The notes below the pieces were generated by a model. That model was not told the DNA's origin, made no database searches, and was given only the letters and a program-made list of their open reading frames with translations. A stretch of DNA of 64,000 nt from Rickettsia australis str. Phillips. GTDB lineage: Bacteria > Pseudomonadota > Alphaproteobacteria > Rickettsiales > Rickettsiaceae. Position numbers and translations under genes: made by a program. This document shows, in pieces, positions 18,262 to 28,150 of the stretch (the first letter of the stretch is position 1; each line of letters starts with the position of its first letter). The stretch is from the NCBI RefSeq assembly GCF_000273745.1, contig NZ_AKVZ01000013.1, positions 23,924 to 87,923 on the forward strand, given 5' to 3'.

Positions 18262-20592
18262 TTACCCCTGTTTCTTTTCTAACTTCGCCTTATTCTCTTC
18301 AATTAGCTTCATCGCATCATCTAAGCTTAAATTTAGAAAATCATATTTTTTAGGTATAGAGATAAACTTACTCATATATTTTATGTAAGGACCGAATTTA
18401 CCGTATCCTATCATAATTTCCTCGCCGCTATCTTTATGAATACCGATTTTAAGCGGTAGGCTTAGAAGCTTTAATGCCATCTCAAGTGTGATGTCGTGTT
18501 GATTCAAGCTAGCAGGCACGGGGCTACGTTTTGGCTTTACTTTTCCTTCTTGTTCGCCGTGTTGAATATAAGGTCCATAAGGTCCTTTTTTCAGATATAT
18601 TTCTATCCCGTCTTTATCAGTGCCTAAAATTTTATTCTCATGAGGAATAGCGGAAAGTTCGCCTTCATTTTCGTTATTATCGTTACCGCTAACAATAGAT
18701 TTTCTAAAAGTACATTCAGGGTAATTACTACATGCTAAAAACGCTCCGAACTTACCGAGCTTTAAGCTAAGCTCGCCTGTTTTACATGAAGGACAAACTT
18801 TAGATTCTTTATTTTCACCGAATAAATGATAATCAAGGGCTTTCTGTACATAGCTAATAATCTCGGTTATTTTTTGTTCGTTTACCGATTCAATATTATG
18901 GTTAAAACCGCTCCAAAAATTATTTAATGAGGCTTTCCACTCAAGCTTGCCTGCTGCTATTTCATCTAACTCGTTTTCAAGACTTGCAGTAAAATCATAT
19001 TCTACATATTTTCTGAAAAACCCAACCAAAAATACCGTTACTAGACGTCCAAGCTCTTCAGGTATAAAACGCTTTTTTTCGAGCGTTACATATTTGCGAT
19101 CTTGTAAAACCGATAAAATACTGGCATAGGTCGAAGGGCGACCGATCCCAAGCTCTTCAAGTTTTTTCACTAAACTTGCCTCCGAATATCTTGGAGGTGG
19201 TTCAGTAAAATGCTGACTCGGAATAATTGCTTTAGTTTTAAGCGGTTCTTGTTCTTTTAAAGGCGGTAGCATTTTATTTTCTTCTTCAGCTTCATCATCT
19301 ACACTTTCACGATAAATTTTATAAAATCCGTCAAAGGTGATAGTCGATCCGTTTGCTTTTGCTAAATATTCTTTATTTTCCGAAGCTAAACTTGCAACCA
19401 CCACATCCATTATCACATTTTCCATTTGGCAGGCTATAGTTCTTTTCCAAATCAACTCATAAAGCTTATAATAATCCTTTTCTAGCTGTTCTTTTAAGTT
19501 ATCGGGAGTATAAGTGATATTTGTCGGTCTTATCGCTTCATGAGCTTCTTGTGCGTTTTTTACTTTGGATTTGTAAATTCTAGGGCTACTCGGTAAATAT
19601 TTATCGCCATAGCTTGTATCAATTAACTTACGTATATCTGCTATTGCGTCATTTGATAATGTAACGCCGTCGGTTCTCATATAGGTAATAAGTCCTATAG
19701 TTTCCTTACCTATGTCAACGCCCTCATAAAGTTTTTGTGCTATTTGCATAGTCTTTTTAGCACTAAAACCTAATTTTCTTGCTGCTTCTTGTTGTAGTGA
19801 TGAAGTAATAAAAGGAGGTTGCGGTGCACGTTTTTGTTGTGTCTTTTCTATCTTATCAACATGAAATTTTTGAGATTTTAATTTTTCAGTTAAATCTTTG
19901 GCGTCTTTTTCGTTAATAATTGAGAATTTTTCTAACTTCTGATCGTTTACATGAGTTAATTTAGCAGTAAATAGTTCATTATTACTATTTTGTATTTTGA
20001 GGCTAATATCCCAATATTCTTCTGACTTAAAACGCTCTATTTTATCTTCTCGCTCACATATTAATCGCAGAGCCACGGATTGCACACGTCCCGCCGATTT
20101 ACATCCCGGTAACTTACGCCATAAAAGAGGTGAAAGGGTAAAGCCAACTAAATAGTCTAAAGCTCTTCTTGCTTGTTGGGCATTTACTAAATTAGTGTCA
20201 AGTTTCCTAGGGTTCTCAACGGCATGAATAATTGCTTTTTTAGTAATCTCATTAAAGGCTACCCTTTTAAAAAAATCATCGGATTTAACTTTAGTCGTTT
20301 CTTTTATTACCTCTGCAACATGCCATGAGATAGATTCACCTTCACGATCAGGATCGGTTGCAAGATATACTGCATCAGCTTTTTTAGCATCTTTAACTAT
20401 GGCATCTACATATTTACTGGCTTTATCGGAAATACCGTATTTCATTGCAAAATTTTCATCAGGCAATACCGAGCCTTTTTTTGAAGGTAAATCTCTGATG
20501 TGACCGAATGATGCAATGACCTTAAACTCATCACCTAAATATTTATTTATCGTTTTTGCCTTTGCTGGCGATTCTACTATTACTAATTTCAT
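18262..20592 (-). CDS. topA: DNA topoisomerase I
   Basis: TopA relaxes negative supercoils by a 5'-phosphotyrosine intermediate. The 776-residue product starts with the Toprim domain (MKLVIVESPAKAKTINKYLG, and DPDREGESISWH near 112). The catalytic tyrosine is in LITYMRTDGV near residue 310. The carboxy part has one C4 zinc ribbon (CPSCKTGELSLKLGKFGAFL followed by ACSNYPEC) and two degenerate TopA C-terminal repeats (KKGPYGPYIQHGE and GYGKFGPYIKYMS). Length is normal for alphaproteobacteria with short tails. Its ATG directly abuts the TAG stop of dprA, so the pair was co-transcribed. Confidence 0.96.
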   Translation of the reverse strand: MKLVIVESPAKAKTINKYLGDEFKVIASFGHIRDLPSKKGSVLPDENFAMKYGISDKASKYVDAIVKDAKKADAVYLATDPDREGESISWHVAEVIKETTKVKSDDFFKRVAFNEITKKAIIHAVENPRKLDTNLVNAQQARRALDYLVGFTLSPLLWRKLPGCKSAGRVQSVALRLICEREDKIERFKSEEYWDISLKIQNSNNELFTAKLTHVNDQKLEKFSIINEKDAKDLTEKLKSQKFHVDKIEKTQQKRAPQPPFITSSLQQEAARKLGFSAKKTMQIAQKLYEGVDIGKETIGLITYMRTDGVTLSNDAIADIRKLIDTSYGDKYLPSSPRIYKSKVKNAQEAHEAIRPTNITYTPDNLKEQLEKDYYKLYELIWKRTIACQMENVIMDVVVASLASENKEYLAKANGSTITFDGFYKIYRESVDDEAEEENKMLPPLKEQEPLKTKAIIPSQHFTEPPPRYSEASLVKKLEELGIGRPSTYASILSVLQDRKYVTLEKKRFIPEELGRLVTVFLVGFFRKYVEYDFTASLENELDEIAAGKLEWKASLNNFWSGFNHNIESVNEQKITEIISYVQKALDYHLFGENKESKVCPSCKTGELSLKLGKFGAFLACSNYPECTFRKSIVSGNDNNENEGELSAIPHENKILGTDKDGIEIYLKKGPYGPYIQHGEQEGKVKPKRSPVPASLNQHDITLEMALKLLSLPLKIGIHKDSGEEIMIGYGKFGPYIKYMSKFISIPKKYDFLNLSLDDAMKLIEENKAKLEKKQG

Positions 20593-21719
20593 CTATTTAT
20601 TATAAACTAATGATATTTTATTGCCGGTGTGACGTATTGCTTTGCCGGCGAGTTCTAATTCTAATATTACCGTATATAATAGGAAGCGGTAATGCCGTTT
20701 CTTTTTATAAATATTCAAAATCTATAGGTGCTGCCGATAATAATTCCAATATAGCAGTACGCTCTCCTTTAACATATCTCGTATTTACTGTGCCTAGCTC
20801 AACAAAATCCTTAAATAATCCATCATCTTTTTTCATAAATTCTTCATATTGCGGTAAATTAGCTACAATATCATCCACTGATTCCACTAAATATGCTCCC
20901 TCTCTAATCAATTTATTTGTACCTTGACATCTTAGATCTAAAGGAAAGCCGGGAACGGCAAATATTTCCCTATTTTGTTCAAGTACAAATTTTGCAGTTA
21001 TTAATGAACCGGATTTTAAGCTTGCTTCTAATAATCACCATTTCTAAGGCTAGTCCCGATATTATCCTATTATGCTGTAGAAAATGTTTTCCAAGCGGGG
21101 TAGAGTTGATAGGTAACTCAGCTCATATTAAACCTTCTTCTGCTAAATTTTCAAATAGTTTTTGATTTTCCGGTGGATATATATGATCAATATCGCCTGC
21201 AATAACTCCGATAGTTTGAGAAATTGCAGCTTGATGTATACTGCTATCTATTCCTCTTGCGAGTCATGAAGCAGTTATATAACCGTCTTGTACAATTTTA
21301 TGAGCGAAGCTTCTTCCGTTTGCAGAAGCATTTCTTGCGCCTACCATTGCAACGCATTTATTATGATTTAATAACTCTATAGTACCTTTATGGCTTAATA
21401 TTGGTGGTGGATCATAAATTTCAAGTAATAATTTTGAATATTCTGGAGCATTATAGGTGATGATTTTTGCGTTATTTTTTTCAAGCAGTTCTATTTCTTT
21501 TTCAGCATCGCTTTTACTGAAAATTTTAATTTGTTTTGACTTTTTGCCTCGTAATGAAAAATCCGGAGAATTATCTATAGCAGTTCCTGCATCACCGAAT
21601 AATTGCATTAAACTAAAGAAAGTTTTAGAACCGATATTTTCACTCCTAATAAGACGTAAAATCTTAATTGTTTCAATATCATAAGATATTTGAGGAGCAG
21701 ACAATAATGCTTTTAGCAT
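20593..21719 (-). pseudogene. dprA: DNA processing protein DprA, degraded
   Basis: DprA loads RecA on incoming single-stranded DNA during transformation. The amino part (21719 to 21264, 151 residues) keeps CVAMVGARNASANGRSFAHK of the Rossmann fold, then ends at a TGA where GGA (Gly) is expected in TAS-LARGIDSS. The rest shows GVIAGDIDHIYPPENQKLF, then more frameshifts near 21040 and 20930. The carboxy piece (20911-20705) has AYLVESVDDIVANLP, and the winged-helix end reaches the TAG at 20593-20595 next to topA. At least four disabling changes are visible, so it is clearly non-functional. Confidence 0.92.
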
Positions 21720-21758
21720 TAGGTAAGTTTAATTAGTATTGTGGTGTGTAATCGAATC

Positions 21759-21878
21759 GTCATTGTGAGCGAACTTTAGTTCGTGCGGCAATTCAGAAAA
21801 ATAATTAAAAAAATTCTGTAAATCAGAATTTTTTACTGGATTGCTTCGTTGAAACTTGTAGTTGATTCTTGCAATGAT
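21759..21878. repeat. Palindromic repeat, family C, with variable arm hairpins
   Basis: The left arm GTCATTGTGAG is followed by a perfect hairpin CGAACT-TT-AGTTCG, then TGCGGCAATTCAG. The centre has AAAAATTCTG facing CAGAATTTTT. The right arm has AACT-TGT-AGTT and ends TTGCAATGAT. A family A end (CACGCGGGAATGAC) follows to 21906. Confidence 0.82.
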
Positions 21879-21911
21879 AAAAAAACCGATCCACGCGGGA
21901 ATGACATAATA

Positions 21912-22520
21912 CTACAGTTTCTCAGCATGTGAGCTTAAATAATGTGCTATACCTTCATGTGACGGGGTAATTGCTTCCTCACCTTGATGCCAGCCGGCAG
22001 GACAAACTTCACCGTGTTTTTGATGATGAGTTAAAGCATCGATTACTTTTAATGTATAATTAATATCACGACCGATAGGTAAGTCGTTAACTAGCATGTG
22101 ACGTACTATGAAATCCTTATCAATTAAAAAAGTTCCACGCAAAGCAACACCGTCTTCATTAAGTACGTTATATTTTGAAGAAATATCCTTTTTTATATCG
22201 GAAACCATTGGAAATTGTACTTGTCCAAGTCCGCCTTTATTATGCGGAGTATTTTTCCAAGCTAAATGGCTAAAATGGGAATCAACGCTAACAGCTACTA
22301 CTTTAGCACGTCTTTCGGTAAATTCACCAAGCTTATTGTGAAATGCTATAATTTCCGATGGACAAACAAAAGTAAAATCTAGGGGATAAAAAAATAACAC
22401 TATATTATCCCCTGCAGCATAATCGCTAAGTTTAAACTTTTCGTCTATATTATTATTAGGCATAATAGCTTTAGCTGTAAAATCCGGAGCAGTTTTGCCG
22501 ACAAATACTGACATATTCAT
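21912..22520 (-). CDS. 2-Cys peroxiredoxin (AhpC/Prx1 type)
   Basis: This cytoplasmic thiol peroxidase reduces hydrogen peroxide and organic peroxides. The 202-residue product has the peroxidatic cysteine in FYPLDFTFVCPSEI near residue 51 and the resolving cysteine in GEVCPAGWHQGEE near 173, so it is a typical 2-Cys enzyme. The carboxy tail ends with a YL-type helix (GIAHYLSSHAEKL), a hallmark of forms sensitive to overoxidation. Length is normal. It is probably a stand-alone unit, with the band-7 gene 76 bp upstream on the same strand. The reductant is not in the window. Confidence 0.93.
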   Translation of the reverse strand: MNMSVFVGKTAPDFTAKAIMPNNNIDEKFKLSDYAAGDNIVLFFYPLDFTFVCPSEIIAFHNKLGEFTERRAKVVAVSVDSHFSHLAWKNTPHNKGGLGQVQFPMVSDIKKDISSKYNVLNEDGVALRGTFLIDKDFIVRHMLVNDLPIGRDINYTLKVIDALTHHQKHGEVCPAGWHQGEEAITPSHEGIAHYLSSHAEKL

Positions 22521-22595
22521 AACCTTTTATTAATTAATAATCTGATATGATATATAAAACTCATTATTATTACAATAACAAATCTTTATAAATTG

Positions 22596-23531
22596 CTACT
22601 TATCTATTTTCTTTTCTGAAGAAGCTTTTAATTGGTTAAATATAGTTAACGCTCCTGTTACAAAACTACTCGGTTCTGAAAGATTTGCGGGTAAAATTAC
22701 GGTGTTGGTATCTTTAGCCAAATTACCGAATGCACTAATATATTGCTCGGCTATTTTAAGAGTTACTGCATCGCTTCCTCCTGTTTTTTGTACGGCAGCT
22801 GCAACAATCTCAATACTATTTGCCGTAGCGGTAGCGACTAAGCCTATTGCTTCAGCTTCACCTTTTGCTCTGTTAACTTGATCTGTATAAGAAGCTTCTG
22901 AATTTAGTACGATTTGTGCTTTTTCACCTTCTGCATGGTTAATTTTTGCTTGTCTATTACCTTCCGATTCTAGAATTTGAGCTCTTTTTTGACGCTCTGC
23001 CGCTACCTGCAATTCCATAGCTTTAAGGATAGTTTGCGGAGGTTGAATATCTTTAATTTCATAACGCATACATTGTATGCCCCAATTTATAGCAGCCTGA
23101 TTAATAGCTGTTACAATTGCTACGTTTAATGTTTCACGCTCTTCAAAAGTTCTATCTAAAGGGAGCTTACCGATTTCCGAACGCATAGTAGTTTGAGCAA
23201 GCTGTGTTATGGCATAGTAAGGATTATTAACACCGTAAGATGCGGCCATCGGGTCAATGATTTTAACATATAAAACACCGTCGATAGATAATGTTACGTT
23301 ATCATTTGAAATAGCTGTTTGAGCGGTAACGTCTATAGCTTCTTCTTTTAAAGTATGTTTGTATGCTACTCTCTGAATTACAGGGATTAGTAAATTTAAA
23401 CCAGGCTGCAGTACTTTATCAAATTTTCCAAGTTTTTCTACTACCCATGCTTGTTGTTGAGGTACAACTTTAACCATTTGTATTATCACTAAAATCGCTA
23501 TAATACTGAAAATTAATAATGCATATTCCAT
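22596..23531 (-). CDS. SPFH/band-7 membrane protein (QmcA-like)
   Basis: The 311-residue product has an amino-terminal membrane helix (about 3-20) and the SPFH domain that begins [20 protein letters not shown] and runs to about residue 190. It is followed by a helical segment rich in alanine and glutamate ([20 protein letters not shown]). It resembles QmcA/stomatin-like proteins that form large rings in the membrane and interact with FtsH or NfeD-type partners; no NfeD gene is adjacent. Length is normal. A palindromic repeat lies 20 bp upstream of the start, where it may affect expression. Confidence 0.9.
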   Translation of the reverse strand: MEYALLIFSIIAILVIIQMVKVVPQQQAWVVEKLGKFDKVLQPGLNLLIPVIQRVAYKHTLKEEAIDVTAQTAISNDNVTLSIDGVLYVKIIDPMAASYGVNNPYYAITQLAQTTMRSEIGKLPLDRTFEERETLNVAIVTAINQAAINWGIQCMRYEIKDIQPPQTILKAMELQVAAERQKRAQILESEGNRQAKINHAEGEKAQIVLNSEASYTDQVNRAKGEAEAIGLVATATANSIEIVAAAVQKTGGSDAVTLKIAEQYISAFGNLAKDTNTVILPANLSEPSSFVTGALTIFNQLKASSEKKIDK

Positions 23532-23550
23532 AATTCAATACCTTTTTATT

Positions 23551-23697
23551 AGACTTCTTACAACATTCTACTTCTAGGGGTAATTTGTATGTCGAGCCTA
23601 GACTCGCATCCTCACGTACTAGTGTGTACACTTCGGTGGCAAGTGCTTCCGTGTCGCCTTCAAATGCCTCTCTATAAGAGAATTTTGTAAGAAGCCT
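23551..23697. repeat. RPE1-like palindromic element, reading frame open on minus strand
   Basis: The ends match as inverted repeats: CTTCTTACAA at 23554-23563 and TTGTAAGAAG at 23685-23694. On the minus strand it encodes [18 protein letters not shown] and then [18 protein letters not shown], the kind of peptide that the Rickettsia palindromic element RPE1 adds when it inserts inside genes. Here it lies upstream of the band-7 gene, not inside one. Family naming is from memory of the published RPE peptide style, not from a search. Confidence 0.75.
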
Positions 23698-23836
23698 ATT
23701 CCATTCTATATTATTTTTGATTATAAGAAAATAATTTAAATAACACAATACTTGGCATTGCTTAAAAAAGTTGTTTTTATGATATAGTTTGGTCCGTCGC
23801 ATTCCCACTAGGTATTGTTGTATGGATACCCGAATC

Positions 23837-23948
23837 GTCATTGCGAGGAGCGAAGCGACGTGGCAATCCAGAAAAATAATTTAAAAAATTTACAGAATTT
23901 TTTTTCTTCCTTGCTTCGTCGAAACTTGCAGTTTCTTCTCGCAATGAA
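23837..23948. repeat. Palindromic repeat, family C
   Basis: It starts GTCATTGCGAGGAGCGAAGC and includes CGACGTGGCAATCCAG, an AT-rich centre, and a right arm with GAAACT-TGC-AGTTTC before TTCTCGCAATGA. Outer flanks AGGTATTGTTGTATGGA and TCCACGTAACAATGACATC sit on either side. Confidence 0.82.
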
Positions 23949-23997
23949 GAAAAAATCACTCCACGTAACAATGACATCAAAACTTTGACCAACTGTT

Positions 23998-24237
23998 TTA
24001 GTCATACTTAATTATATATTTTTTATCTATGAAATAAGTTTTAATTACTTTGAGTAAAGGAAGAATATTTGAATATTCTTCAAGTTGTTCATTTATATTT
24101 TTTATCTCATGTAAAGCACTATTTAAATCTTTCTGTAATAAATAAGTTTCAGCGGCTTTATTCTGTTCTAGTGTTTTAAGTAAAATACTTTGTAAAAATC
24201 TATAATAATAATCGTCTAGTTTAGGTATATCATACAT
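23998..24237 (-). CDS. Small hypothetical protein, helical
   Basis: The 79-residue ORF starts MYDIPKLDDYYYRFLQSILL and is predicted by eye to be mostly helical, with a leucine- and glutamate-rich middle (LHEIKNINEQLEEYSNILPL). No family is recognised, and there is no signal peptide or membrane segment. It lies 48 bp downstream of the broken phosphoethanolamine transferase on the same strand. It may be a genuine small protein or the trace of a larger gene. Confidence 0.45.
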   Translation of the reverse strand: MYDIPKLDDYYYRFLQSILLKTLEQNKAAETYLLQKDLNSALHEIKNINEQLEEYSNILPLLKVIKTYFIDKKYIIKYD

Positions 24238-24285
24238 AATAATAAATCATATAATTATAGAATTCTTAATTTATATATAAATTTT

Positions 24286-25913
24286 TTAATAATTCAATAA
24301 TTTTTCACTAGATTTACATATGCTTAGGTTTTTATCTATTATGTCGGAATCTATATTTAAACAGTCAAGGATTGAATGAAATACATAATCATGGCTAATC
24401 TCGGTATTAGCATAATTTTTAATTGAAGATACTGATTTAGGATATTTGGTTTGAAAATCATCTGATACCCAAACTATAAGAGGTACGGTGATTTGTTCTG
24501 CAAGTAGTGGACCGCCGTGACCGTAATAACCATTTTCTCCGAGGGACTCGCCGTGATCGGATACATATAATAAAAATGCATTTTTATCTTTAAGCAAATC
24601 TATTAAATTAGATAAAAAAAATCGGTATATAAAATAGAATTATCATAACTGTTAACTAACTCAAGCTTATCGCAATCGCTTGCATCTCCCTTAACCTTAA
24701 TAGGACAGGTAGGGGTAAAATACTCAAACTCTTTTGGATATCTCGCGTTATAGTTCCAATGGCTGCCGGAAGTGTGAACTACTAAAAATTGCTTCTCTGA
24801 GTTTGTTATTATTTCTTTTATGAAAGGCAATATTTTTTCATCATGATCATTTAAAGAAAATAGGGCAGAGCCGCCCGGTACTATAGTAAAATTAATGTCA
24901 TTATATATATTACTTAGGTCAAAATTTGCAAAACTCCTCATTAAAGTTTGGGTACCAATCCAAGTAGTATGAAAGCCAAGATTTGTTAAAATTGATAAAA
25001 AACTGTTTTCTTGTCTAGTATTTTCAATTTGACTTGCAGGATAGCGTGAAAGTAACGACGGTACGGAAAGATAAGTAAGATTAGAAGAGGATTTAGCTTT
25101 GAAGGAAGTTAGATTTGGGGTGGTTTTTAAGTAAGGGGTTGTATCTCGTTCATAACCGTTAATACCGAAATGGTCAAATCTTGCCGACTCTCCTATAACT
25201 AAAACGCCTATAATATCAGCGTCGGAGTTATCTATAAAATTATATTGTTTGCTAATATCTATACATGCATCATTTTTATCACTGAAATTTCCAGCAAAAT
25301 TAAGGTAGCTATTATGTAAATACTGAATAGGAAAATAATTTTTTAGTATCTTAAATGAAGGAGTAATAATATTATATACAAAAATAAGTAAGCAAGCGGC
25401 AGATAATAATTTTGTTACGAATGATTTAGAGTTTTCGGCTGCAAACGATTTGAGAGTATAAAAACAGGTAAAAAGGCAAAAAATTATCCATATTACTAAC
25501 TTAATGCTTGTTAATTCATAGACTTCGTTTAAATCCGTTGAGAAAAAGCTACCTATTACTTGTTTAGTAGGATTGATTTTGAAGAAATAAATGTAATAAC
25601 TAGCAATAGCGGATGTTATAAATAAAAACCCTACGCCGACTTTTAATACTAATCTATGTACGCTAAGACCGAAAAATGTTATAAAAGAAAATATATAAAT
25701 ATAACAATAATCTTTTGATAACTCTAATATCCCTTTAAAGATTATTGCTTTATAATAATCAAATTTATAAATCAATATTGCGGTATTAAATAACAAACAA
25801 TAAACAAACGCTAAAACCGCCGATAATTTAATTAATTTGATATCTATGTGTTTTTGGATAGTTTTTAGCATAAATAAGTAATATAAAATCAATAGTAGTG
25901 ATACAAAGTTCAA
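24286..25913 (-). pseudogene. Phosphoethanolamine transferase (EptA-like, alkaline phosphatase fold), frameshifted
   Basis: The first part (25913 to 24603, 436 residues) has five or so membrane helices and the catalytic domain, with the nucleophile region VLVIGESARFDHFGINGYER near residue 245. It then stops. The second part (from about 24620 to 24286) has the metal-binding block YVSDHGESLGENGYYGHGG. The break lies in a run of eight Ts on the coding strand (ACCGA followed by TTTTTTTT). A nine-T run would give DFFLSNLIDLLKDKNAFLLY and rejoin the parts at full length, about 540 residues. Such enzymes add phosphoethanolamine to lipid A. It is a single-site break in an otherwise intact gene. Confidence 0.82.
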
Positions 25914-25945
25914 CGAGTATAATATAAGTGGAATTAATAACTACC

Positions 25946-26410
25946 ATGATAATAAAAAATCTTCAAGAATTTTATCGGCTTTTAATTCCGAACTCTCCGC
26001 TTATAGCTATTGATTACGGAAGCAAAAAATTAGGAATCGCATTATCTAATCAAGAACGTAGTATTGCTATGCCGTTAAATACTATAACCGAGATAAATAA
26101 AAAAATTGTTATTACTTCTTTGCTTAATATAGTTGAAAAATATAAAGTTTGTGGTGTTGTAATAGGTCTACCGATTGATATGAGTGGAGCAGTAACGGAG
26201 CAAACAAATATAGTGATGAAATTTGCCGAAGAATTTACAAAATCTATAAACTTGCCTATATATTTACAGGATGAAAGATTAACTACAAAAGCTGCAAATA
26301 ATTTCCTTAAATCATTTGGTATGAAAAGAAAAGACCGTAATAATAACGATGATGCAGTAGCTGCTAGTATGATTCTTGAAACTGTGCTTGATTCTATGAA
26401 AAATATTTAA
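25946..26410 (+). CDS. ruvX: Holliday-junction resolvase-like RNase RuvX (YqgF)
   Basis: The 154-residue product belongs to the RNase H-fold YqgF family, implicated in pre-16S rRNA 5' processing. It has [18 protein letters not shown] near the amino end with the first catalytic aspartate, [12 protein letters not shown] in the middle, and [13 protein letters not shown] and [11 protein letters not shown] near the end with the remaining acidic residues. An in-frame GTG at 25928 is possible, but the ATG at 25946 is preferred. It is divergent from the broken phosphoethanolamine transferase gene 15 bp away on the GTG side. Confidence 0.9.
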   Translation: MIIKNLQEFYRLLIPNSPLIAIDYGSKKLGIALSNQERSIAMPLNTITEINKKIVITSLLNIVEKYKVCGVVIGLPIDMSGAVTEQTNIVMKFAEEFTKSINLPIYLQDERLTTKAANNFLKSFGMKRKDRNNNDDAVAASMILETVLDSMKNI

Positions 26411-26459
26411 TTAGGAAAGAATTGATGAGTTATTACGTGTATCGAAAAACCTACTCGAT

Positions 26460-26589
26460 GTCATACCGGCTTTTGCGGGGATCCAGAAAAATAACTTCAA
26501 TATCGATATAGAAGGCATATTCGACAAAATAAGCCTATAAAAACTTGTTTTTATAGGCTTTACTGGATTCCCGTCTACGAAGGAATGAC
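26460..26589. repeat. Palindromic repeat, family A, with strong central hairpin
   Basis: It starts GTCATACCGGCTTTTGCGGG then GATCCAG, and ends CTGGATTCCCGTCTACGAAG then GAATGAC. The centre is a long hairpin: AAGCCTATAAAAA (26541) faces TTTTTATAGGCTT. It lies between ruvX and the HigA-like gene and supplies the 5' codons of a longer reading of the latter. Confidence 0.84.
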
Positions 26590-26622
26590 ATAAAACAGTC
26601 CATGCAGCAAAACCAAGAATTT

Positions 26623-26925
26623 ATGACAAACAAATTACCTCCTATTTCACCGGGACAAATTTTACTAGAAGAATTTATGGAGCCTATGGGTATTAGTCAC
26701 AGCAATCTTGCTTGTGATATTGGTGTACCTGTTACTAGAATCAATAATATAATTAAACATCATCGTTCCATTATCGCTGATACGGCACTGCGTTTAGGTA
26801 AATATTTTAGTGTTAATCCTCGTTGGTGGATGAATATACAAAACCAATATGATTTAGAGCTTGCAGAAGATGAAGGTTGGGAAATTAAAGAAGGTAGAAT
26901 AAGAACCTTTGCTCTGGCAAGTTAA
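26623..26925 (+). CDS. higA: HigA-family antitoxin (XRE/HTH), apparently without toxin
   Basis: The 100-residue product is an XRE-type DNA-binding antitoxin of the HigA/VapI branch. It begins KLPPISPGQILLEEFMEPMG, has the helix-turn-helix with LACDIGVPVTRINNIIKHHR, and ends with the family block NPRWWMNIQNQYDLELAED. An upstream ATG at 26602 would add seven residues read out of the neighbouring repeat, so the ATG at 26623 is preferred. HigB toxins usually precede HigA, but upstream there is only a repeat and ruvX. It may act as an orphan regulator. Confidence 0.87.
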   Translation: MTNKLPPISPGQILLEEFMEPMGISHSNLACDIGVPVTRINNIIKHHRSIIADTALRLGKYFSVNPRWWMNIQNQYDLELAEDEGWEIKEGRIRTFALAS

Positions 26926-26973
26926 TTTGATATTTTCCTCTATATCTATTAAGTAATGTCATCTTTAATGTTT

Positions 26974-27406
26974 TCAAATGACAACAATTCTTTTTAAATA
27001 TCCTAAATTAGCGTATTCTGTAATTTTTTGATCACAAGTGAATAAATATGAGTTATTGTTTCTAGTAGAGGCTATAATAAATCTATCAGCTGGATCTTTA
27101 TGTTCATAATTAGATAAAAAACAGCTTTCTATTAGAACTGAAACCAAGAGATCAATTAGATTTAAGCCTGGAATAGTAATAGCTTATTTATCCAGTCATT
27201 TAGGCTAATTGAAAGCACTATTTTACTATTGTTTCAAGCATAGCTACTGCCCAAATAGATATAGCAGAGATATATAGCATATTATGTTCTCTTGCTTTTT
27301 CTATTAATTCTATTTGATGTTTAGATAATTTTATTCCCTCCGCATACTAAATTAATATATGAGTATCCAAAATTAAGTTTACTAGATTATCTTTAATATT
27401 AGTCAT
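26974..27406 (-). pseudogene. vapC: VapC-type PIN-domain toxin, degraded
   Basis: The gene starts at an ATG (27406-27404) overlapping the VapB stop by 8 bp. It encodes NLILDTHILI, the first acidic site of PIN ribonucleases, then a TAG where Trp is expected (LIWYAE). The remaining pieces in other frames show KLSKHQIELIEKAREHNMLY, ISAISIWAVAMLE and SADRFIIASTRNN, ending near 26974 with NLGYLKRIVVI. Multiple frameshifts lie around 27130-27250. The catalytic core is gone in any single frame, so no toxin is expected. Confidence 0.82.
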
Positions 27407-27656
27407 TACCTGTGTCCCATTCAGATTCAAAAGAACAGTTTACTATATAATCATTTATTTTTATTGTTCCTTTTAAGAATCCAAAATAACTTTGTCTATT
27501 TTCTACTTTATTAATTCCTAAGGGGACTATTTTAGCAACCGGTAACTTTCTTTTTGTTATAATAAAAGAATTACGCTTATTTTTGACCTGATCAACTAGG
27601 TTTAAAAAATGTGTTGTGAATTCAGTAGCTGATATTTGTGCATTACTACCTTTCAT
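27399..27656 (-). CDS. vapB: VapB/Phd-type antitoxin
   Basis: The 85-residue product has a Phd/YefM-type amino domain (ISATEFTTHFLNLVDQVKNK, RNSFIITKRKLPVAKIVPL) that binds DNA and represses its operon. The short carboxy tail (FLKGTIKINDYIVNCSFESE) would have capped the toxin. Its stop overlaps the start of the broken vapC by 8 bp, as in an intact toxin-antitoxin pair. With the toxin dead, this antitoxin is under no obvious constraint except its own repressor role. Confidence 0.85.
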   Translation of the reverse strand: MKGSNAQISATEFTTHFLNLVDQVKNKRNSFIITKRKLPVAKIVPLGINKVENRQSYFGFLKGTIKINDYIVNCSFESEWDTGND

Positions 27657-27812
27657 ATATCTATATGGTCATAATATATAAATATAATAATTTAATTAAT
27701 GACTATAATATCAATAAAATAAACTTATTGCCAAAGTAATTTATTAAATTGATTCATTTTATCAAAAAAATAAAATATAAAAAAGTTCAATAAAGTAATT
27801 TAATTATTTTTT

Positions 27813-28013
27813 CTGATAATACAGAAAAGTTATATTGATAATAACGATAGACTTGCTATTCCTATAAAAGTAAGACAGAAATTAAAACTTAAAATAGGAG
27901 ATAAAGTAATAATTAAGTATAATGATTCAGAATTAATAATATCGACTTTTTATTCGAATATAGCAAAAGCAAGAAACATACTAGATAAGTATCAAGATAT
28001 TGGTTTACATTAA
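27813..28013 (+). pseudogene. AbrB/MazE-type antitoxin remnant
   Basis: The stretch reads NNDRLAIPIKVRQKLKLKIG followed by DKVIIKY, the swapped-hairpin DNA-binding motif of AbrB/VapB/MazE antitoxins, then ISTFYSNIAKARNILDKYQD and a TAA at 28011. There is no in-frame ATG upstream. The original frame seems to continue past the stop (ELNLMRKEEKDK) after a further frameshift. No toxin gene follows before 28151. The sequence between 27657 and 27812 shows nothing else. Confidence 0.65.
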
Positions 28014-28150
28014 GAATTAAATCTTATGAGAAAAGAGGAAAAGATAAATTAATTTGCTAATAATCTATATTTCTAGCTTTGCAAAAACCTTATTGTAAAG
28101 ATATATTATTTATGATAAAACCGATTCGGTAAAAATAAATAAAATATACT

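Noticed and set aside
21240..21300. TGA in dprA read as an amino acid (recoding)
   Set aside because: Other frameshifts and stops lie further down the gene, and other genes here use TGA as a normal stop.
23470..23841. 123-residue minus-strand ORF upstream of the band-7 gene
   Set aside because: Its middle is the peptide of an RPE1-like palindrome, and its end reads through in another frame of the band-7 start. It is explained by the repeat and is not an independent gene.
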